Of a DNA stretch of 8,517 bases, positions 6,137 through 8,517 are shown one piece after another; the first letter of the stretch is position 1; each line of letters begins with the position of its first letter. The notes below the pieces were generated by a model, which did no database searches, had not been told where the DNA came from, and saw only the letters and a program-made list of their open reading frames with translations. A program made the translations under genes and the position numbers. The stretch comes from Actinomycetota bacterium (GTDB lineage Bacteria > Actinomycetota > Actinomycetes > Actinomycetales > Microbacteriaceae), in contig JAHIOK010000195.1 of NCBI GenBank assembly GCA_018895315.1, forward strand, positions 1 through 8,517, given 5' to 3'.

Positions 6137-6173
6137 GGGGGGAAGGAGCGGGGACGTCACCGGAGGCGGGGGG

Positions 6174-6923
6174 TCAGGGAGCGGGGAGGGGGTAGACGCT
6201 GCGGAGGATGATGCGCTGCACGAGGGTCCAGCTCACCGTCACCAACAGGTACAGGCCCGCCGCGAGAGGTACGAAGATCGCGGCGACCGCGGTCGCATAG
6301 TGCAGCACTCCGAGCAGACGCAGCGCAGCGGGCGCGCCCGAGGGAGTTCCGGCTCTTCCCGGGTTCGGGGAGGACAGGGCGCGACGCGTCACCTCACCGA
6401 CCGCGGCGATGAGCGCGACGAGGGCGCCGAATATCGCGATGGCGGGCCACGTCACCGAGCCATGGGAGATCAGGCCGACGACGCTCGTGCCGAGGGGGAC
6501 ACCGAAGAGCCGCTCGGTGAGCAGGGCGTTGGTGTGCCCAGCGATCGCGGTGTGCAAGAACAGGGCGTAGATCAGGCCGACCACGGGCGCCTGTGCGAGC
6601 ACGGGCGCGCACCCCGCGAGCGGTGAGGCGCCCTCCTCGGAGTACAGCTTCATCGTCTCGCGCTGGAGGCGCTCGCGATCGCTCTTGTACCGCTCTTGCA
6701 GCGCGCGCAGCTTCGGCGCGAGGCGGGCCCGAGTCTGCTCGGCTTTGGCTTGAGAAATGCCGACAGGGATCAGCGCGGCGCGCACGACGAGAGTGACGAG
6801 CACGACGGCGACGGCGGCGGATGCGGCGCCGGTGAGCGGCTCCAGGATGGCGGCGATCCACATCAGCGCGCCGTAGGCCGCGTCCAGGAGCGCGGTGATG
6901 GGTGGGAGGGAGAAGAGGTCCAT
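6174..6923 (-). CDS. YidC/Oxa1-family membrane protein insertase, short paralog
   Basis: This 249-aa polytopic membrane protein belongs to the family that inserts and folds membrane proteins. Hydrophobic segments lie at about 15-30, 36-55, 106-125, 158-178 and 205-232. The first conserved segment VVLVTLVVRAALIPVGISQAKA (40-61) contains the Arg (R48) expected in the hydrophilic groove. Next comes the cytoplasmic charged helical hairpin KLRALQERYKSDRERLQRETMKLYSEEGASPLAGCAPVLAQAPVV (71-115), the most typical part of the family. No lipobox signal peptide is present. Length is shorter than the usual actinobacterial YidC, and the neighbours are not the rpmH-rnpA-yidC origin cluster, so this is probably an extra copy. 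ATG 6923-6921 begins just before the first hydrophobic stretch; only a weak GGAC lies upstream. It follows the DUF6412-like gene on the same strand with 102 bases between, so they may be cotranscribed. Confidence 0.92.
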   Translation of the reverse strand: MDLFSLPPITALLDAAYGALMWIAAILEPLTGAASAAVAVVLVTLVVRAALIPVGISQAKAEQTRARLAPKLRALQERYKSDRERLQRETMKLYSEEGASPLAGCAPVLAQAPVVGLIYALFLHTAIAGHTNALLTERLFGVPLGTSVVGLISHGSVTWPAIAIFGALVALIAAVGEVTRRALSSPNPGRAGTPSGAPAALRLLGVLHYATAVAAIFVPLAAGLYLLVTVSWTLVQRIILRSVYPLPAP

Positions 6924-6991
6924 GAACGTCCGTTCGGTCGATGTCTGGTGGGCGGAGTTCGACCACGAAGACGTCGGCGGACGCAGGAGAG

Positions 6992-7009
6992 ACCCCGTAC
7001 GTGCGGGGT
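6992..7009. repeat. 18-base near-perfect palindrome between the DUF6412-like gene and yidC
   Basis: ACCCCGTACGTGCGGGGT is self-complementary except for one T/G pair on each side of the centre. It is in the 102-base gap, 69 bases upstream of the yidC start and 17 bases after the preceding stop. It could be a short hairpin that lowers read-through into yidC, or a binding site for a dimeric regulator. There is no T tract. Confidence 0.5.
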
Positions 7010-7025
7010 TCGGGGCGGCGCCGGC

Positions 7026-7310
7026 CTACGTGGCCGAAGCCACGAGACCGGGGGCTCTGGGGCGGGCGTGGCCCGCGGCATCCGGATCGCTCTGCGCGAG
7101 CGGAACGGAGACATCGATCGCGCGTCGTGGCCGGGATACCGCGGCCCCGGTCGTCGCACGGAGTCCACGCCGGGCATGCAGTGCGATCGCAATCGCGGCG
7201 ATCGCGAGAGTCATCGCTGTCGCGACGACCACGGTGCCGGGATCGGCGCTCGCGACGATACCGAGCGAGACCAGAACGAGGTGCAGCACGGAGCCGATCG
7301 ACTCGAACAT
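7026..7310 (-). CDS. Small two-helix membrane protein, DUF6412-like
   Basis: This 94-aa protein has two hydrophobic segments at about 6-22 (VLHLVLVSLGIVASADP) and 26-46 (VVVATAMTLAIAAIAIALHA). A basic tail follows and ends in a Pro/Arg-rich stretch LAQSDPDAAGHARPRAPGL. That tail resembles the small actinobacterial proteins I know as DUF6412, which are often encoded next to an extra YidC, as here; the family name is from memory. Function is unknown; a partner or accessory of the insertase is only inferred from the gene order. I chose ATG 7310-7308 because AGAGGGGG lies 7 bases upstream and the first hydrophobic segment starts right after it. An in-frame GTG nine codons earlier (7337) lacks a ribosome site. 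Confidence 0.75.
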   Translation of the reverse strand: MFESIGSVLHLVLVSLGIVASADPGTVVVATAMTLAIAAIAIALHARRGLRATTGAAVSRPRRAIDVSVPLAQSDPDAAGHARPRAPGLVASAT

Positions 7311-7335
7311 GCGCGCACCCCCTCTTTCTGCCCTC

Positions 7336-7344
7336 ACGGTAACA
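7336..7344 (-). promoter_or_regulatory. Candidate extended -10 promoter for the DUF6412-like/yidC pair
   Basis: The minus strand reads TGTTACCGT, which is an extended -10 (TGN) joined to a TANNNT hexamer. It predicts a start near 7329 and a leader of about 19 bases holding the AGAGGGGG ribosome site. No clear -35 box is present, which an extended -10 can tolerate. It lies in the 115-base gap after the RecQ gene stop, and I see no strong terminator in that gap. Confidence 0.4.
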
Positions 7345-7425
7345 CGGGACGTAGGGGCCCTCGGGGTCGGAGTGGGGTGAAAGGATCAGGTGCCCGGTGG
7401 CGAGCGGCAAAAGGACGCGCGGTGC

Positions 7426-8517
7426 TCAGCCGACGCGGCGGTGCACCAGGAGGGGGAGCACGGTGCTCGCGCCCGCGCGACGCAAGGCGGCCGCCGCGAT
7501 CGTCACGGGCCACAGCGACGACGAGGCATCCACGACGAGCAGGACCGCGCGCCCGGCGACGACGTCTGACGCCGTGATGGCGTCTTTCCACGCGGCTGCT
7601 TCCTGCGCGGATGTCAGCCCGCGGGATGTGCGGGCTGCGCGGACGGCAGCATCGTCGATGGCGAGCGGTGCGACCTCCATGCGGCCGATCGCCGCGAGTT
7701 CGTGCACCAGGCCTGCCGTCAACGCCGGGAATCCTGCGGCGGGGAGGCCCGCGATCACCTCGGGCCGCACCGGCCAGCTGCGTCGCCACGCGCCGAGCGC
7801 AGCCACGAGGGCATCGACCAGTTCGGGGGAGGGCTCGGCATCCGCGGCGAAGGTCTGCGCGATGAGTTCACGCCACTCGGGTGCGTCGGCGTGCACGAGG
7901 GCTCTGCCTTCGGCCGCCATCTCACCCGGGGCGATGCGTCCGCGGGTGCCGAACGCGCCGCCGGGCCACATCTTCCGCGGTTCGACGAGGTGAGCGCGAG
8001 TGCGGAGAGCGGATGCCACGGCAACCGTGACCTCGGGTGACGGTGACGCGCGCAGCCCGTCGGGGAGGCGGCCGGTGCAGACGCTGCACCGGCCGCACGG
8101 GGCAGCCGTGGGGTCGTCGAGCGATTCCTGCAGCAACTGCATCAGGCATCGTCGCCCGCTCGCGTAGTCCCGCATGATGTCGGCCTCGCGGCGGCGCACG
8201 GCGATCACGCCGTCGTAGTGCGCGGCGTCATAGATCCAGTCCTGCCCGGTGCGCAACCAGCCGGCCTCGGTGCGCTCCACGACTCCGTCGACCGCGAGCT
8301 GCTTGAGCATCAGCTCGACCTTGGTGCGCCGCAGCCCCGACTCGGCTTCCAGAGCCGGAACGCTTGCCGCGCCATCGGTCGGAGTCACGGCGAGCAGGCG
8401 CGCGACCTCATCGGGATCGGGGAGCGACGCGGTGACGAAGTAGTCCCAGATCGCGGCATCCTCGTGGGCGCTCAGCAGCACCACGACGGCGCGGTCGATC
8501 GCCCGCCCGGCTCGCCC
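7426..8517 (-). CDS. recQ: ATP-dependent DNA helicase RecQ, C-terminal part (5' end outside window)
   Basis: The frame is open to the right edge, giving 363 residues. The first visible residues, GRAGRAIDRAVVVLL, are the helicase motif VI (usually QxxGRAGRDG) with the arginine finger. The internal GTG at 8484 is therefore not the start, and the two RecA lobes lie beyond the window. A winged-helix-like stretch (about 50-95) precedes the zinc-binding module GRRCLMQLLQESL...CGRCSVC, with four Cys at 124, 141, 144 and 147. The C-terminus GRAVLLVVDASSSLWPVTIAAAALRRAGASTVLPLLVHRR (322-361) looks like a decayed phosphoribosyltransferase nucleotide loop, as in actinobacterial RecQ proteins; the acidic DD..TG.T pattern is replaced by DASSSLWPVT. 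RecQ unwinds DNA 3'-to-5' in recombination and fork repair. The motif VI Gln-Asp-Gly context differs here (GRAGRAID rather than GRAGRDG). Confidence 0.92.
   Translation of the reverse strand, partial: GRAGRAIDRAVVVLLSAHEDAAIWDYFVTASLPDPDEVARLLAVTPTDGAASVPALEAESGLRRTKVELMLKQLAVDGVVERTEAGWLRTGQDWIYDAAHYDGVIAVRRREADIMRDYASGRRCLMQLLQESLDDPTAAPCGRCSVCTGRLPDGLRASPSPEVTVAVASALRTRAHLVEPRKMWPGGAFGTRGRIAPGEMAAEGRALVHADAPEWRELIAQTFAADAEPSPELVDALVAALGAWRRSWPVRPEVIAGLPAAGFPALTAGLVHELAAIGRMEVAPLAIDDAAVRAARTSRGLTSAQEAAAWKDAITASDVVAGRAVLLVVDASSSLWPVTIAAAALRRAGASTVLPLLVHRRVG

Noticed and set aside
6020..6160. 47-codon N-terminal extension of the SIP frame
   Set aside because: It translates the poly-C tract and the inverted-repeat element; family homology begins at the ATG at 6019.
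6924..7025. Possible small gene between the DUF6412-like gene and yidC
   Set aside because: No frame with a start, ribosome site and sensible composition is seen; the only structure is the 18-base palindrome.
8482..8484. GTG as the RecQ-family gene start
   Set aside because: The frame continues to the window edge and the codons just upstream encode GRAGR of helicase motif VI, so the gene is truncated by the window.

Overview
The window is very GC-rich and uses GTG as well as ATG starts. Long overlapping open frames on both strands are typical shadows of high-GC coding. Its gene families (actinobacterial-type RecQ, a second short YidC next to a small QSDPDAAGHARPRAPG-type protein, a ViuB-like siderophore-interacting protein) point to an actinobacterium. 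A Microbacteriaceae member such as Microbacterium is the best guess. This is inferred from protein style and motif usage, not from a marker gene. I see no tRNA, rRNA, CRISPR array, transposase or phage gene.

Layout. (1) 1-141: the 3' end of a plus-strand gene I cannot name. (2) 142-233: a convergent gap holding copy 1 of an inverted-repeat element. (3) 234-3676, minus strand: a two-gene operon whose stop and start overlap by 4 nt. The first gene fuses HEAT-like repeats to a GT4 glycosyltransferase (718 aa) and the second is a GT1/UGT-type glycosyltransferase (429 aa). (4) 3677-3791: a divergent promoter region with a perfect 11-bp dyad. (5) 3792-4985, plus strand: a polysaccharide pyruvyl transferase family protein. 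(6) 4986-5206: a convergent gap with a 32-33 bp tandem repeat (four units) and a strong 15-bp-stem hairpin. (7) 5207-6019, minus strand: a siderophore-interacting FAD/NAD(P)H reductase with a probable leaderless start. (8) 6020-6173: a C9 tract and copy 2 of the inverted-repeat element. (9) 6174-7310, minus strand: a small DUF6412-like membrane protein followed by a YidC/Oxa1-family insertase. (10) 7426-8517, minus strand: the C-terminal 363 residues of RecQ, running off the window.

How the genes may work together. The two glycosyltransferases and the divergent pyruvyl-transferase-like gene look like a small unit building or decorating a cell-surface glycan, glycolipid or secreted glycoside. 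The shared promoter region with its dyad suggests common control. No polymerase, flippase or priming transferase is visible, so the product cannot be read from this window. SIP, YidC/DUF6412 and RecQ look like independent housekeeping or accessory units. The least ordinary items are the HEAT-GT4 fusion and its cluster, the two-copy inverted-repeat element, and the tandem-repeat/hairpin array between convergent genes.
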